Assembly (NCBI GenBank): GCA_905182985.1
Contig: CAJJDN010000071.1
Span: forward strand, 79,771 to 143,770
Source of the DNA: Paramecium sonneborni
Taxonomy: Eukaryota; Ciliophora; Oligohymenophorea; Peniculida; Parameciidae
Direction: 5' to 3'
Length of the DNA stretch: 64,000 nucleotides
Translations under genes and position numbers: made by a program
Notes under the pieces: model-generated
Told to the model about the DNA's origin: nothing
The model's input: the letters and a program-made list of their open reading frames with translations, nothing else
Databases searched by the model: none
Part shown: positions 12,273 through 24,573 of the stretch, in pieces
Position numbering within the stretch: position 1 is the stretch's first letter
Layout: every line of letters begins with the position of its first letter

Positions 12273-14171
12273 TCATAATATTGGCATACTATCATTCCAA
12301 TCTAATTCTAATTCTCCATATTTTGTTTTTAGTAAATATTCAATTAATGGTGTAACTTTCTCACTTGAATCAAATTGAACTCCTTCAATTTGAATCTTCT
12401 TTTTCTATTTACCTAATTATGCACCAAGTCTTCTAAGTGTAATAATAATTAAATCATCAGGATTATTCAATCCATCATAAAAAACAAGATCAAATTCTTT
12501 TAAATTTTATTCTAGTTTTAAATTAATATTACTTAAATATGGTTTATCTTAAATAACATCATTATTGCAACCAAAAATAACAGAATAATGATACTCTTTA
12601 CAAATTACCCAGATTGGAAGTAAAGGTTCTTTTAAATGCTTTCCTACTTCTAAATATTAAAAATGTTCAAATATTGTTAAGAATCCAATTTCACTTCTTT
12701 CTTCAATACCTTTAATTTTCATATCATCTATTTATTTACATCTATCAAATAGAAATTAAATAATGTACCCATCAAAACAATTACTAATAGCTTTTCCAGT
12801 TAACATAAGATTAACAGCCTCTTATGTACAATGACCATGATTACCTATTAAAGGATTAGTAGCAGAATCCATTTCTTACATTATTTCATCAACACCTTTA
12901 CTTAGAATAAGGGAATAAAAAAATAAAGTTATACCATTTTATCCGAAAAAAAGAGACGAATGTTCTAATAGTACTTCATACAAATAATTTAAAGATTTGA
13001 TTTAATATTCTAATTAATCACAACTTTCAATTGCTATAGCTTGACTCATTGAAGAATCTCTTGCTGGAATAACTAAAATAAGTTTTTCTTTATTGCATTT
13101 ATATAAAATATCAGATAAAGCAGCAATTAAACAATTTTATTTAATTGAAAGTTTTTAATAGATAGATTAAGAAAATAAAAAATGTTTGAGATAATATGCT
13201 TAAACTGAAGCTATAACACCACAAGGACCTCCTTCTAATTAATGTAAGCCAAAAAAAGTAGGTTCATCTTTAAAAATAAATGGTTGAGACCAACTTTTAG
13301 GTAATCCATTCATTGTACCTTAAAATAAGAGTTTCTTAATAGGTTAAATGATAGATTTTTATTAAGGTTTTCTTTTTCCTTAATTGAATCCAATATTTTT
13401 ATCATAATTGAAATTTGAATTTTGGATTTATACATTATGTTATTTAATATTACATTTTTAATATTCTACTTTTTAATCTATAGTTGACTCATCTTAATTA
13501 TTATCTTATTGTTCTTTAAGGAATTATTAATTAGACTCTTTTTTTTCTGATTATTTTTTCATATTAATTAATCGAGGTGGTTAAGCAAGTGGTAATTATG
13601 GATTTTCTTTTTTTTCTTATTTTAATAAATTTTCAAGTTTATCTTCTGAAAAATCATATAATTTAACTTATCTAGTAGATAATTTTCTTGGTACTTCAAA
13701 TGCTCCTTTATTTGGTGAATGTTTCTCATCCTTCTTATCATTTTTTTATTCAATAATAATTTCTTCTTCTTTAGATAAATCAAAATTTTTTGGTTTGTAT
13801 TCTGATTAAGGACGCTTTTTTAATTTATTTTAACGAGATGCTCCTATAGTAGGATCATATGGTATATCTTAAGGAATGTCTTCTATTTTTTCAGCTTTTG
13901 TAGCTATTGTCAATGCTTCTAATTATGCTTTTTTATTAAGGAGATGTGAAATCAATATTTCTAATAAACTCTTTAAAGGTTTAATAGATTCATTATTTCT
14001 TTTGACAACTTTCGAAAGTCCAAGTTACAAAATTACATCCATTTTAGTAATAGGTGTTTTATCTTTGTATTCTTTATCAAATGTATTTAAAGTGTCAGTA
14101 AATCCTTATTTAATGAGATACTCTCTAATAAGTGCTTTAACAACAATTTAATGCATTAATATTAATGTCAT
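12273..14171 (-). CDS. LisH-containing MINDY-3/4-type deubiquitinase
   Basis: The gene encodes 632 residues without introns. The N-terminus has a LisH motif (VVKALIREYLIKQGFTDTL). A charged low-complexity linker follows. The C-terminal half is a MINDY (FAM188/DUF4205) catalytic domain with GLHQLEGGPCGVIASVQAYY (catalytic Cys near residue 314), GNHGHCTQEAVNLMLTGKA, SEIGFLTIFEHFQYLEVG, PIWVICKEYHYSVIF (catalytic His near 526), DLVFYDGL and the terminal WNDSMPIL. MINDY enzymes cleave ubiquitin chains, usually K48-linked. The LisH plus MINDY order matches MINDY4. Start choice: ATG 14171; an in-frame ATG at 14156 is an alternative. Confidence 0.92.
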
Positions 14172-14224
14172 TCATAAATGATTATTGTAGATAGATAATT
14201 AGACCACCAAGGAGAACATATTAA

Positions 14225-15237
14225 ATGTAATAATTAGGTAATGAATTTTATTAAGATAAGGTCCAAAAATACGTATAGTTTAAAGTATTCCAATAATAAG
14301 AGAGGATTTTGAATTCATGTCAAGATAACTAAAATTATAGGCTAGTTATTTTATATAAGAATCTATTCATCATCGTTGTTTAATATATCTTCATTGTAAT
14401 GCTAGTTGTAGATTAGAAGGATTATAATATGTAGAGAGATTACTAGCTATTGGAGTTAATCTATGTATATTTGATTTTGCTGGATGTGGTTTATCAGAAG
14501 GAAAATATATTACAATGGGAACATATGAAAGTGAAGATGTTAAAGAGTTAATGAATTATATAGAATGTAGATTTGGTAAAGTTGATGAATTTATTCTATG
14601 GGGAAGAAGTATGGGAGCTGTAACTGCACTAATGTTATCATAACATCCAAGAATTACTACTTATATTGCTGATAGTGCTTTTACTTAATTAAGAACTATT
14701 GTTGAAGAATTAGGATAATAAAAGTTTGGATGTTTCTCATTTATGATTAGTGGATTTATTCCTTTTCTTAGAAGTAAAATTATTAATGAAGCATAATTTG
14801 ATATTGATTAAGTCTCCCCTCTCAATTGTGTTAATATATAGAGTAATACTAAAAGATTCTATTTCCTTGCTGGCAAAACTGATCAATTAGTTCATCCAAG
14901 ACATTCATAAATGCTTTATGAAAAATGTAAATCTTATAAAAGACTTGAACTTTGTGATGGCAATCATAATACTATTAGATAAATAGAAACCTTAGATCAA
15001 ATTTCTAAATTTATCAATCTATTATAACTTGACTTACCATCCAATGGTGATTATGCCAAAAAATGTTCTAAATATTTTTAAGATGCTCAACTATGTCTCA
15101 ATAATTATAGAATACAATAATCACATGAGGAAGAACAATTGAAAGAATATGTCAAATAATTAGAAAGAAAAAGTATCTTAAAATCATACTAATAATAACA
15201 AAGAGACCTTTCAGATTTAGAAAAATATTTAGAATGA
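14225..15237 (+). CDS. Alpha/beta hydrolase (serine hydrolase, ABHD17/S9-S33 like)
   Basis: The gene encodes 329 residues. A 23-nt intron at 14238-14260 joins a tiny first exon (MQQL) to the body. The hydrolase fold is clear: IYLHCNAS (oxyanion region), CIFDFAGCGLSEG, nucleophile elbow LWGRSMGAVTALM (Ser near residue 120), ADSAF, then LAGKTDQLVHP (acid near 210) and DGNHN (His near 238), the full Ser-Asp-His set. The C-terminus adds about 60 glutamine-rich residues. The substrate is not predictable. Its start is 53 bp from the divergent MINDY start. Confidence 0.85.
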
Positions 15238-15638
15238 AACTATAAGTTCTGAAATTTCCATTTCATTTCTAACCATTTTCCTAAACATTATTTATTATTT
15301 CTGAAAATCTTTTGTAATTTCAAATATCAATTCAAATTTAGTTAAACAAAATCATTTTATATTATTTTTAAATAATCAAATTATATTCTTTTCTACTATA
15401 ATCAAATATATATTAATTAATATTTTCACTACTCTCTCTCATCGTAATTTAATTATTTCTCCATAATATTAGATTTTCTAAATTTACTTTATTATATGGA
15501 AATCTATTATATGCTATATTTTAAAATGTTTTAGAAATAACAATAGTTCCTTTAATAATAGAATAAATATGAAATTTTGATGATTTTTCCTAAGGCTAAT
15601 CATGATATTTTGGTAATTTATTATTTAATATTAAATAA
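15238..15638. other. AT-rich spacer without gene
   Basis: About 400 bp between same-strand genes. No coherent frame, RNA gene or repeat was seen. Confidence 0.5.
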
Positions 15639-16028
15639 ATGGGAAATGGATCGTGTTGTAAAAAAATAGAAAGAATAGAAACATTAGAAGTTGACAATAC
15701 TCCTCCACATCAGACCAAAATAGATTCACTTTTTGATGCCCCTCAATAAATGATTTCTCTATCAGATTCTGATGAAGACTATTAGCTATAAAAATAGCCC
15801 AAGTTTGGAGTCTTCAAAGAGAAAAAAAAAGGTTCTCCACTATCAACTAGCTAATAATATTCTTTTTAAACTCTACCTTCTGAATAATAATTCTCTAATT
15901 TTGTTACTTTTCAGGCTATACCATCTTAATTAGGAATAAAAAATAATTTATTCACTAAATTCTAAAAGGAAATGAATGATATTGTTATCAATATACCCTT
16001 AAACTAAAAGAACCAACAAATAAAATGA
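15639..16028 (+). CDS. Small predicted lipid-anchored protein (MGNGSCC N-terminus)
   Basis: The frame gives 129 residues without introns. It starts MGNGSCCKK, which fits the N-myristoylation pattern (Gly2, Ser-like position 5-6) followed by two cysteines that could be palmitoylated, so membrane attachment is likely. The rest is hydrophilic and serine-rich, with an acidic patch (LSDSDEDY) and a basic patch (FKEKKKGS). No enzyme domain is visible. In ciliates many such proteins sit in flagellar or cortical membranes; that placement is inference only. Confidence 0.6.
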
Positions 16029-16493
16029 AAATATTATAAATAAAGAAATTTTTTATACTTAAATATCATAATATTAATTAAATTATATCAACTGAATATT
16101 TTAATAAAATCATATGCATTGTATTAATAATTTTTCTTAATAATTATTAATATTTCTTTCAATAATTAACAATCAAAATTGTTAAAAAAATCATATAATC
16201 TTGTCAATAATCTAAAATAGATAAATTATAAAAAAAAATTATTCAGTATCTTTCAAAAAATTTATTATATCAATTTAATTTTTCCAAAAAATCTATGCTC
16301 TACTTAAAGTTTATTACTCTTTGATTTAGAAAAGGAAAATTGATGAAAAAATATTATTTTAATTAGATTTTTTTCTTCTAATATTATATATTTTTTAAAT
16401 TCAATTTGTTTAGTAAAAATATAACATTAAATTTAAAGATTCCATGTTCATGTTGAGTATTTATTTTTTATAATATATAAATTGTAGATTTTG
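16029..16493. other. AT-rich spacer between convergent genes
   Basis: 465 bp of low-complexity A/T with no supported gene. Confidence 0.5.
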
Positions 16494-17486
16494 TCATAAA
16501 TTATCCTGAAAAAACTTATTATATCTTTTCCCTTTTGCAAAAGAAAATTTTTTTCCTGACTAAAAGTTGATATTTTAGTTGGATGGTTCATTTTTTTTTT
16601 CATCCTATCGAGACTTCTTAACTTTGATTTGTTTATCAAAAAAAATTTTTTAATTGTAATCAAAAACCTTAAGAGTTATTGTTTCTTCTGAATCATTAGA
16701 AACGATTTCATCTGAGGATGAGCAATCCTTATTCTTGATTAATTTTTAAATAAAATATTCTTGATGGATATCAGCTTTATTTATTTTTATTAATTTAAAT
16801 TTTTGATTTTTTGTAAATTTTAATCCTTTTATTTTTTCTTTTGGATAATCAATTAAACTTGGACCAATTTTATCTTTGTCAAAATATGAGTATTCTCTAA
16901 ATTTAGGAATAGGTTTAATCCTTTAGTTTTAAAAAAAACTATATTTTTGTTTCTGCTTATCTTCAGACCAATAATTCTATAACTTTTCACATCTTTATTC
17001 TATACTTGTTGATGAATCAAATTTCGAACAATTACTTTTTGAGTAACTATTATTTTAGATATCAAATATTTCTTTTCTAGATGAATACTTTCCTATTTTG
17101 ATTGTGCTATCACTTTTATAATCATTAATTTTATAATATTATGGTCCTTTTGAAATTTGGGGCAATAAAAAACATTTTGATCTTTAAGATGTTGTAAAAG
17201 AATGCATTTTCTTTTGCTTTGGGCTTAATTTTATAAATTTTCTTTGTTTATTTAATTAATACTCACCATAACAATCTTAATGATTTTTTAGTCTATGTAT
17301 ATAAGAATGATTATTTTATAATTTCTTCTCACTAATTGAATGATTCATACCCTTTTTTTTCTTCTATGTTATTTGAGTATTCAAATCTTTTCTTAATTCA
17401 TAATCACTATATTAACTTCAATATTACCCAGGTCCTGGTATAATAGGTTTAGGCTCATATAAATTTTTATATCCAAAACTAAACAT
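16494..17486 (-). CDS. STPGR (SHIPPO/ODF3-like) repeat protein
   Basis: The gene encodes 330 residues with no intron. The N-terminus MFSFGYKNLYEPKPIIPGPG and recurring Pro-Gly-x-Tyr segments (IIPGPGQYQ, SKGPQYYKI, KIGPSLIDY) match sperm-tail PG-rich repeats. A late FSFAKGKRYNKFF segment resembles the repeat's conserved aromatic/basic part. Proteins of this family bind microtubules, often inside cilia and flagella. The remainder is basic and serine/lysine-rich. Family assignment rests on degenerate repeats, so moderate confidence. Confidence 0.6.
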
Positions 17487-17678
17487 AATAATTTAAGAAA
17501 TAATTATTTATTTTTTAACAAATTTCAAAAATGTAATATAAATATTTATAATACGATAATATTAAGCAATAAGAAATCTAACTAATATGTTTATTGATTT
17601 TAAATAAAATATTTTTCCATAAAAAATATCATTCCCATATTTTAAAATTAACTATCTTTTTTATTGAGGATGATCTGA

Positions 17679-18432
17679 GAGTTAATAATAAAAACTACTG
17701 ATGTTTTTTATGATTCACAAATTGAAATTTTTCGAAAGAAACATTTATTTGATAACTCAAACTTAGATTTGAATAAAATAAAAAAATAAGAAAGATCAAG
17801 TATTTATAGATGATTAATAAAGAAGTTTACTTTAATTTTTAGAGGATATAATCTAATTTTTTAGTGCTGATTGAACAATAAATAATTAACCTTTTCTATT
17901 ATCATTATATTAGCCTATAATTGAAAGCATCAGCTTTAGAATTCATTAATATCATCATTGATATAATAAGTTAAAATAACAATCATAGTTATGTTGATTA
18001 ACTATATTAATATATTTTAATATATTACTTTTATAATCTAAAGAGGACTTTAGTAAATCTACCCAATACTTATACAAACAATTAATAATTCAAAATTGTA
18101 TCTATCAATGAATATGTGTCTTAAACTATTATTAATGATAAGCCAGCCATGTTGCAAATGATGAAGCAACCTATTTCAAGAAAGATGTTTCAGTATTTTG
18201 GATAAAAAGTTCAGCAAAAAGTCTTACTATCAATCATAAATCACTATTTCTGATTTTTATATCTATTATTCTTAATATAATTCTAAATTTCATGAACAGG
18301 GATCGAATAGATAACAAACCCTAAATTTCATTCAAAAATAACATTTCAGTTCCTTAAGAATCAATCTCTGCCAAAATTACTTTTTAATATTTCATAATTG
18401 AGAGGAAATTACTATATAGAAGCATAAACTGA
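17679..18432 (+). CDS. Tentative unknown gene with one membrane segment, 5' end unresolved
   Basis: Two 23-nt introns (17800-17822 and 18187-18209) link three frames into about 235 codons ending at TGA 18430. The predicted chain contains hydrophilic stretches (IEIFRKKHLFDNSN, MLQMMKQPISRK), then a hydrophobic segment (SLFLIFISIILNIIL) and a polar tail (NRDRIDNKPQISFKNN). No initiating ATG lies in the first exon after TGA 17676, so an additional 5' exon would be needed. No family is recognised, and parts may be chance openness. Confidence 0.35.
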
Positions 18433-19153
18433 ATATAGTTTTCATTAAATTTAAAAAACTATTTGAAAAAAGTTGCTTTATTTCTCTTCCAAAGAAATCT
18501 ATTATTCTATTATTTTCAATAAATCATTAAGTACATTTTTATTAAAATTTTCGAATTTTTTTATTTTTACAATAATTATGTATAAGAATAATAATGTATA
18601 AAATTCTAAATTTTTTATAGCAATATAAAAAATTTTACTGAAATTAAAAAAATTTTTATTTAAAAAATATAATGGATATTTATTAACTTTTTAACAAAAT
18701 TTACATTTATAAAATTTTTATAGGATCTTAAACTATAATCATATTTGCAATTCTAATATCTTTCTATCAGGTAAATCTTAAATATTTTAAGAATAATTTT
18801 AATATTATTAATTATACCATTCTAATTTTTCACAAATTTTTAATTTCAGAAACTTTTCCTCATAAAAATTTTAATTATTAATTAGACATATGGAGAAAAT
18901 TTAGCAGAGAGAGAGGAAACTTTTATCTTAATTTATATATAAATATATAAATATATATATAATCAGCTTTAATATTTATTATATTTTTTGGATTGTAAAA
19001 GTGATGCTCTATTTAGTTAAATTTAGTCTTAATTTTTAGGGTAAATACTTTAATAAAAGTCAATAGTATGGTTAACTTAGTTTAAAGTTTTCCGAGATAT
19101 AAATATCTTTGAGTAAAATATTAAATATATTTTTATTTTTTTTAAAAAATTTT
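18433..19153. other. Long AT-rich spacer
   Basis: 720 bp with strong A/T runs and a TA-rich stretch near 18935-18962. No gene is supported. The final 150 bp form the upstream region of the secreted lectin gene. Confidence 0.5.
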
Positions 19154-20435
19154 ATGAAATAGATTACTTTAGTTGTTTTTGTATTCCTATGTTTAGGACT
19201 GGTTCAAGGTTAAGGATAATTTGAATCTGGCAATCAAATCATAATGTATGCTTCAGAAGACCACATTTTAAAAATATCATAAAACGTTCCTAGGGAGCTT
19301 TCTGTTAATGTTAGATTCTAGAAAGTGTTTAATAACATACCTTAAGTATTCATTTCCTCACAAGTCTTTGATTGTGGATCAGGATCACCAAATGGATTTA
19401 GTATTGATGTCTCTTAAGTTACTAAAGAGGGTAATATATATTGATTAATTTTTTTTTAGGATTTGTACTAACAGGAATCGCTTTATCACCTTAACCTTTA
19501 TATTAATTGTAAGTTGATTGGTATGCTTTCGATGATTAGAGGATTAAAGTTCTTGAGTATGAATAAGAAAATATTTAAAAAATGGCTGAACCAGGTGATT
19601 AAATAACAACTTTCTAATTATATCCAAACATGGTATCTCAGCCCAATTTTGGAATAATTTCATTAATTGGAGTGAAACATTTCTATGAACCTAATTTGGA
19701 ATTAAAAGTAGTTTATAAATTATATTTAGATTGAAAATTTGTCTTAAAACTAAGTATCTGTATCAGCCAGAAAATTTGGAAATTCTTAATTATTATACGT
19801 TAAATTTAATGTATATAGGGAACAAGTGGAGCCTTATGGGCAGCATCACCTTAAGAATTCATTTTTGACTCAAACCATCCATTTTAAAATAGACCATTAG
19901 AAGCTGCTGAAGTTATTTCTTCAAATGAATTACCATAATAAATAACTTAAGGAACAAGAAATATTCCAATAGTTGCAACTCGAGGATATGATTTGGAGAA
20001 AACTACAAATCTTAGATTAAAATATATAAATGTTGTTCTTGGTGCTAAATTGGAATACAAATTTTAAACATGTAAAATGATGTATTTATTTTTATAGGGT
20101 GGGATACTAAATTTTACAAATTATATCATTAAGCAGCAGTTTACATTCCTCCATCTCAAAATACTTAATAAAATGTTGTAAAAAGTTCAGCATCTTTAAA
20201 TGTGTTTAACATTGTTAATAAAGTTTAATATGCACACACAACAACGAGTGCGAATTAAAATACATTAACTGCAAACAAGTTTATACCAAATCCTTAAGTT
20301 ACTTCAATTATGAAAAGTATAGGTCCAGCAAGCTAAATAAATAATGCAATTAGCAATGTACTCAACCGTCGAACTTTCCTTAGCTAAACAAGCAATAATG
20401 AGGAAGATGACCTGAATATCTTATCAAGGAATTGA
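19154..20435 (+). CDS. Secreted H-type lectin-domain protein
   Basis: Four introns (19431-19459, 19708-19729, 19799-19818, 20072-20097; 29, 22, 20 and 26 nt) give 394 residues. The first 19 residues (MKQITLVVFVFLCLGLVQG) are a signal peptide. Residues about 45-125 resemble an H-type lectin fold: VRFQKVFNNIPQVFISS, a GSGSPNGFSIDV segment, GFVLTGIAL and VDWYAFD, as in discoidin/snail agglutinin domains that bind N-acetylgalactosamine-type sugars. The C-terminal 100 residues are low-complexity. It is likely extracellular, surface or secretory-granule located. Family call is from pattern; sugar specificity is unknown. Confidence 0.7.
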
Positions 20436-20929
20436 TATATTTTAAGCAAAAAATAATTGGATAATTTAATATTAATTGAGAGGTGGCTTGTTAATATTAT
20501 TCAGAATTCTACTTTCAAGCTAATCTTAATTTTTTCTCCTAATAGAATATAGATCATATTTAAATAAGAATATCTTTCTTTAAAATTCTATATATTTTAG
20601 ATACTCAATTATATTTGGAATTCGTCCCTGAGTAATCTAGAAAACATTTTATTTTCTAAAATTAAAATGCAAAATTGAAATCTTTTCTAAGAAACTTTAT
20701 TTAAATTTAAATAAATAAGGTTATGAGTTTTTAAAACCTTACTATTTCTTATGATCCAATTTTTAAATTATTTTTAATTGATTAAATTAATTTTTATAAT
20801 AATGAAAAATTATTGAAAATTCAATTTTAAAATTTATCATATTTACTGATAAGAAAATATATAATTTTTAAGAAATAAATAAAAAATAAATATTCAAAAT
20901 AATTTAGATAAGAAATATATTATAGATTA
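20436..20929. other. Spacer between convergent genes
   Basis: 494 bp of A/T-rich sequence with no supported gene or hairpin. Confidence 0.5.
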
Positions 20930-22416
20930 TCACATAATTGAGCATGCTTAAACATTATTACTAGATGGTCTCTAAGAATCATTTAATTTATCATCCATAG
21001 ATTCATAAAGTCTTTGAGATTGAGCTGGAGCTCCTAATTAAGGAACTGGCATGGTATTTGGTCTATTTGTTTATTATATAGTGCTTGTAGGTTTTTAATA
21101 GGATCCAACTAATTATTAAGCTATTTATTGATCTTTAATTCTTTATGAGGATGTAACAGAATTGGCTTTACTATTTTATTTAAATTATTGTTCTGGTAAT
21201 GTTGATCCTTAGAAGCCTGGATTCATAAATTATTATTATGGGGATTATTAAATTTGATTAGTTTATTAATAGAATTCTCCTGAGAAATTAGTTTAACTTA
21301 GATCTTAATATTCTTAAGGATAATTTGACTATTTAAAAGCATTTCCCATAGTTTAATGAAAATCAATGACTTTTAATTTACCAGAAGCAACACTTGATTT
21401 AGGTTCACTTTTAACAGTGGCTTCTTATGATCTTACTTCATCATCTCTTTATTATAGTCTTTCTAATAATTCTTTAGGATCATTATAGAGTGAATATTAA
21501 ATAGTTCCTTAATTATAGATAGGTTTTTAAACTTTATAAGAAATACTACTAGGTTATTGAATAATTTGAGAAGGTAACCAATATTACTAAATATTTGGCA
21601 TTCCCCCTCCAAATCTACGTTCTAACATATCAGGATGAAAACCATGAGCAAGAGGAGCAAATGATTTAGATTCCCAGATTTCAATTTTTTTGAAAGTTCT
21701 ACTATCAAGCATTTAATGATAATTATCCCAATTCATAAGTAATTCTTTAGATGGATTAAATAAATAGAGACGATCTAATATTTATGGAAAGTTTTGACTC
21801 ATCATCCAAATAATAACTTGAAATGTTTTTTATGGGAAGTTGTAAAGACTCATTTAATCAGTTTCAACAATGACAACAATATTTTCAACTTTTGCTGGAT
21901 AGAATAAATAATCTTCACAAATAACAAATAATATTGATAAAGCATGAATAAAAGCATCAGAATCAAATAAATATAGATCCATCATATGTAAATTAATAAC
22001 AATAATAGGACGATATTAATAATCTTTACCTCCAATATATACTAATCCTTCTCTTAAACATAAAAGTACTTTTTCAGGAATATTTGAGAGTCTACTAGTA
22101 TTCAACCAATAAATATGTCGTTTATATAACTAAATATAAGATTTGAAAATACTTCTAAACAATTAGTCATATTAAAATATCCTGCATAAAGAAATCTTAA
22201 GAGTACATCATCAGTACTAACACTGATATTAGCTCCTCTTATAATATCTTTAAATTATTGAATTTATTTTTTTTCAAAATGATCATATTCAACAGATTAA
22301 AAAATTCGTCTAGTAGCAGTTCGTTCAATACCTTCTTTAATATAGCCATCTTCATGATGAATTTCTTCAACTGTTCTAGGTTTGAGTTTTAAATAATCAA
22401 ATTGTGTTCCAAACAT
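20930..22416 (-). CDS. CRAL-TRIO/Sec14-domain protein
   Basis: One 23-nt intron (22130-22152) gives 487 residues. The start has the CRAL-TRIO N-terminal helix pattern (DDVLLRFLYAGYFNMTNCLE). The lipid-binding domain follows: RPIIVINLHMMDLYLFDSD, VENIVVIVETDQMSLYNFP, MSQNFPQILDRLYLFNPSKE and HPDMLERRFGG. From about residue 270 the chain is glutamine/asparagine/serine/proline-rich and probably disordered. Sec14-type proteins bind and transfer phosphatidylinositol or other lipids in membrane traffic. The gene starts 20 bp from the divergent uL11m start. Confidence 0.8.
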
Positions 22417-22436
22417 AATAATAATATATAAATAAA
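22417..22436. promoter_or_regulatory. 20-bp intergenic gap between two divergent start codons
   Basis: Only 20 bp separate the ATG of the CRAL-TRIO gene (22416, minus) from the ATG of mitochondrial uL11 (22437, plus). Any shared promoter and both 5' leaders must either be extremely short or overlap the opposite gene. Confidence 0.6.
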
Positions 22437-23015
22437 ATGAATTTGATAAAGAAAAAATTATAGACACTTCCAAAAGATTATAGAGCTAAAATAATGCTTA
22501 GACTTTATGCTGGTGTAGCAAAACCAAGTCCTAAGATGGGTCAATCATTAGGTCCTTTAGGAATTAATATGATGCAATTTTGCAAAGAATTCAATGCTGC
22601 AAGTTAATCCTTTAGACCAGATGTACCACTTAGAGTTTAAGTTATTGCATTTCCAGATAGAACATTTAAATTTCTAATTAAACCACCTGAAACTACTTGG
22701 TTTCTAAGAAAAGCAACTGGTATCACATATAAATAATCTAATAATCTTATAGGTACAGATAAATTCACCAATTTCCCTGGTTATATATGGTATGATACTA
22801 TTTCTTTATAACAAGTTTATGAAATTGGTAATATTACATATATATAATATATTCAATTAGCAAAAGTAAAATAAGAAATGGATCCACACTTAAAACATGT
22901 ATCACTTCCTGCCATTTGTAGAATGATCATAGGATAATTAGCATCTTTAGGATGCAATTTATCTACATAATATTTTAAACCAGAAACCATTGTTAGACCA
23001 GAAATAAAGAGTTGA
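22437..23015 (+). CDS. MRPL11: Mitochondrial ribosomal protein uL11m
   Basis: The gene encodes 192 residues with no intron. It begins [20 protein letters not shown] after a short basic leader, continues [16 protein letters not shown], and has [30 protein letters not shown], the hallmark N- and mid-regions of L11. L11 binds 23S-type rRNA at the GTPase centre of the large subunit. The N-terminal [19 protein letters not shown] is basic and could help mitochondrial import. The next gene begins 14 bp after its stop. Confidence 0.9.
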
Positions 23016-23029
23016 TATATTATTAAAAT

Positions 23030-23457
23030 ATGAATTATGAAACCCCTCATGCTCAAAAAATGTTTACATTGTTTTAATCTTCTGCATAAGTACATCTCTC
23101 TTACTAAATTTCCATAGATTCAAAGTCCTTATTAATAGCTATTTATATTTCAAAATCGAGTTCCTCTTGATAATCAGCCATAATAAGCAATCTAAAAAAA
23201 TAAGAAATAAATTTTTATTCCTAAACCTCCTACTCAACTCAAAAATAAAATACCATTAAAATTAGATTATTTTGGATCTCAAAATACAATCCTTTAAAAT
23301 AAATCTCCAATTCATACTTATCAAAATATCATTGATCTTATTAGATAAAATTAAGAATTGAAAAATGAATTAATTGAAATTGATAAAGATATCCAAAATT
23401 ATTAAGTATTTATCTATATTCATTTAGAGTCTTATAGATATTAGAATCAAAAAATGA
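23030..23457 (+). CDS. Small unknown protein with C-terminal helix
   Basis: Introns at 23090-23117 (28 nt) and 23406-23427 (22 nt) give 125 residues, starting MNYETPHAQKMF. The centre is proline/lysine-rich (FIPKPPTQLKNKIPLKLDYF) and the end is a helix (LIRQNQELKNELIEIDKD). No family is recognised. The gene fits tightly between uL11m (14 bp) and the VPS9-like gene (18 bp), all on the same strand. Confidence 0.6.
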
Positions 23458-23475
23458 TTTTATTTTATATTATAT

Positions 23476-24568
23476 ATGGGTAATTAATAAAAGCAAAAAT
23501 CTATTCTAGAACTTTGGAATGAACATTGTTTAACTAAAAGCTCGCAATCTAAAAATCAAATATTGAAAATATATAAACCAGAAATCATTCGCGAAAATGC
23601 AATCAAAGTCTTAGATTTAACAGTTCATTAAAATCATCTCTAATCATATAAAGAAGATCTTAAAAGATTCTTACTCAATATGGATCCTTAGAAATATGCC
23701 CAATAATTAGCTATTTCTGCTTATCTTAATCACAGTAACTAATCCTCTTTTTATGAAAAGCTTAAACTACAGAATTTTTGATTCCATAAGTTAACAATCT
23801 CAAAGAAGAGTTGATTTATAAACAAATTGCAGATCATCATCTTATCAAAGATTTGATGAATATTTGGAGTTAAATATTTAGTGAAAAATATTCAATTTTT
23901 TAGAATCAATAAGAAAAGGAATACCTAATCAAATTAATAGAATCTAAAGATTTTGTTTATTCCTCTCTATGCAATGATATTAAATATTTTATTTCATATT
24001 TGGAATAAATGCTTTAATTAATATATGAAGTTTAAAATAGAGAAAAATTTAAACAATTACTTATCAAAATGATATTTTAAAATAAGTAACTAAAAAGTAT
24101 TATTTTTGATACTTTTGAAATATATAGTTTGGATAAAACTTAAATTTTCAAAAAGAAACTTAATAAATATGTTAATATAAAATTACATGAATTATAAGTA
24201 CCAGAAAAATATAATTCAGATTATTAAAATACCAAAAATCAATTATAAGAGATCTTAATTATTGAGAATCCTTGTGATAAATTTGATCTATTTTCTAAAC
24301 TAGAATAAACTATGATTAAGGACATTAAAAAGGGAGGAAGTCAATAAATTTTACTTGAACTAGATTGGTATTATATATATTTTACAATAGTTAAATCGGA
24401 ATATTGACATTTTGTATATTTAAGATATAATCTGAAAAATGGGTATGTCAATTAAATTTCATTCAAATGTTTTTGGGAGCTGAAATGACATATAATTCAG
24501 GCCGAGATTCAGCCTAATTTACAAATGTTTTAGGTGCTATTGAATATATAATGAGTGATAAATTTTGA
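23476..24568 (+). CDS. VPS9-domain-like protein, N-myristoylation candidate
   Basis: Introns at 23735-23760 (26 nt; an alternative acceptor at 23772) and 24368-24390 (23 nt) give 347 residues. The N-terminus MGNQQKQKS fits myristoylation. The C-terminal 100 residues resemble the end of a VPS9 domain: ENPCDKFDLFSKLEQTM, then CQLNFIQMFLGAEMTYNSG and FTNVLGAIEYIM, in place of the usual PxxK, N-x-x-Y-I and GE-x-Y-x-x-T motifs. VPS9 domains activate Rab5-type GTPases on endosomes. The key aspartate/tyrosine positions are not all conserved, so the activity is uncertain. Confidence 0.5.
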
Positions 24569-24573
24569 TAATA

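Noticed and set aside
13876..14151. Plus-strand frame of 91 codons starting MSSIFSAFVAIVNAS
   Set aside because: It lies antisense to the LisH/linker part of the MINDY gene and has no homology or intron support.
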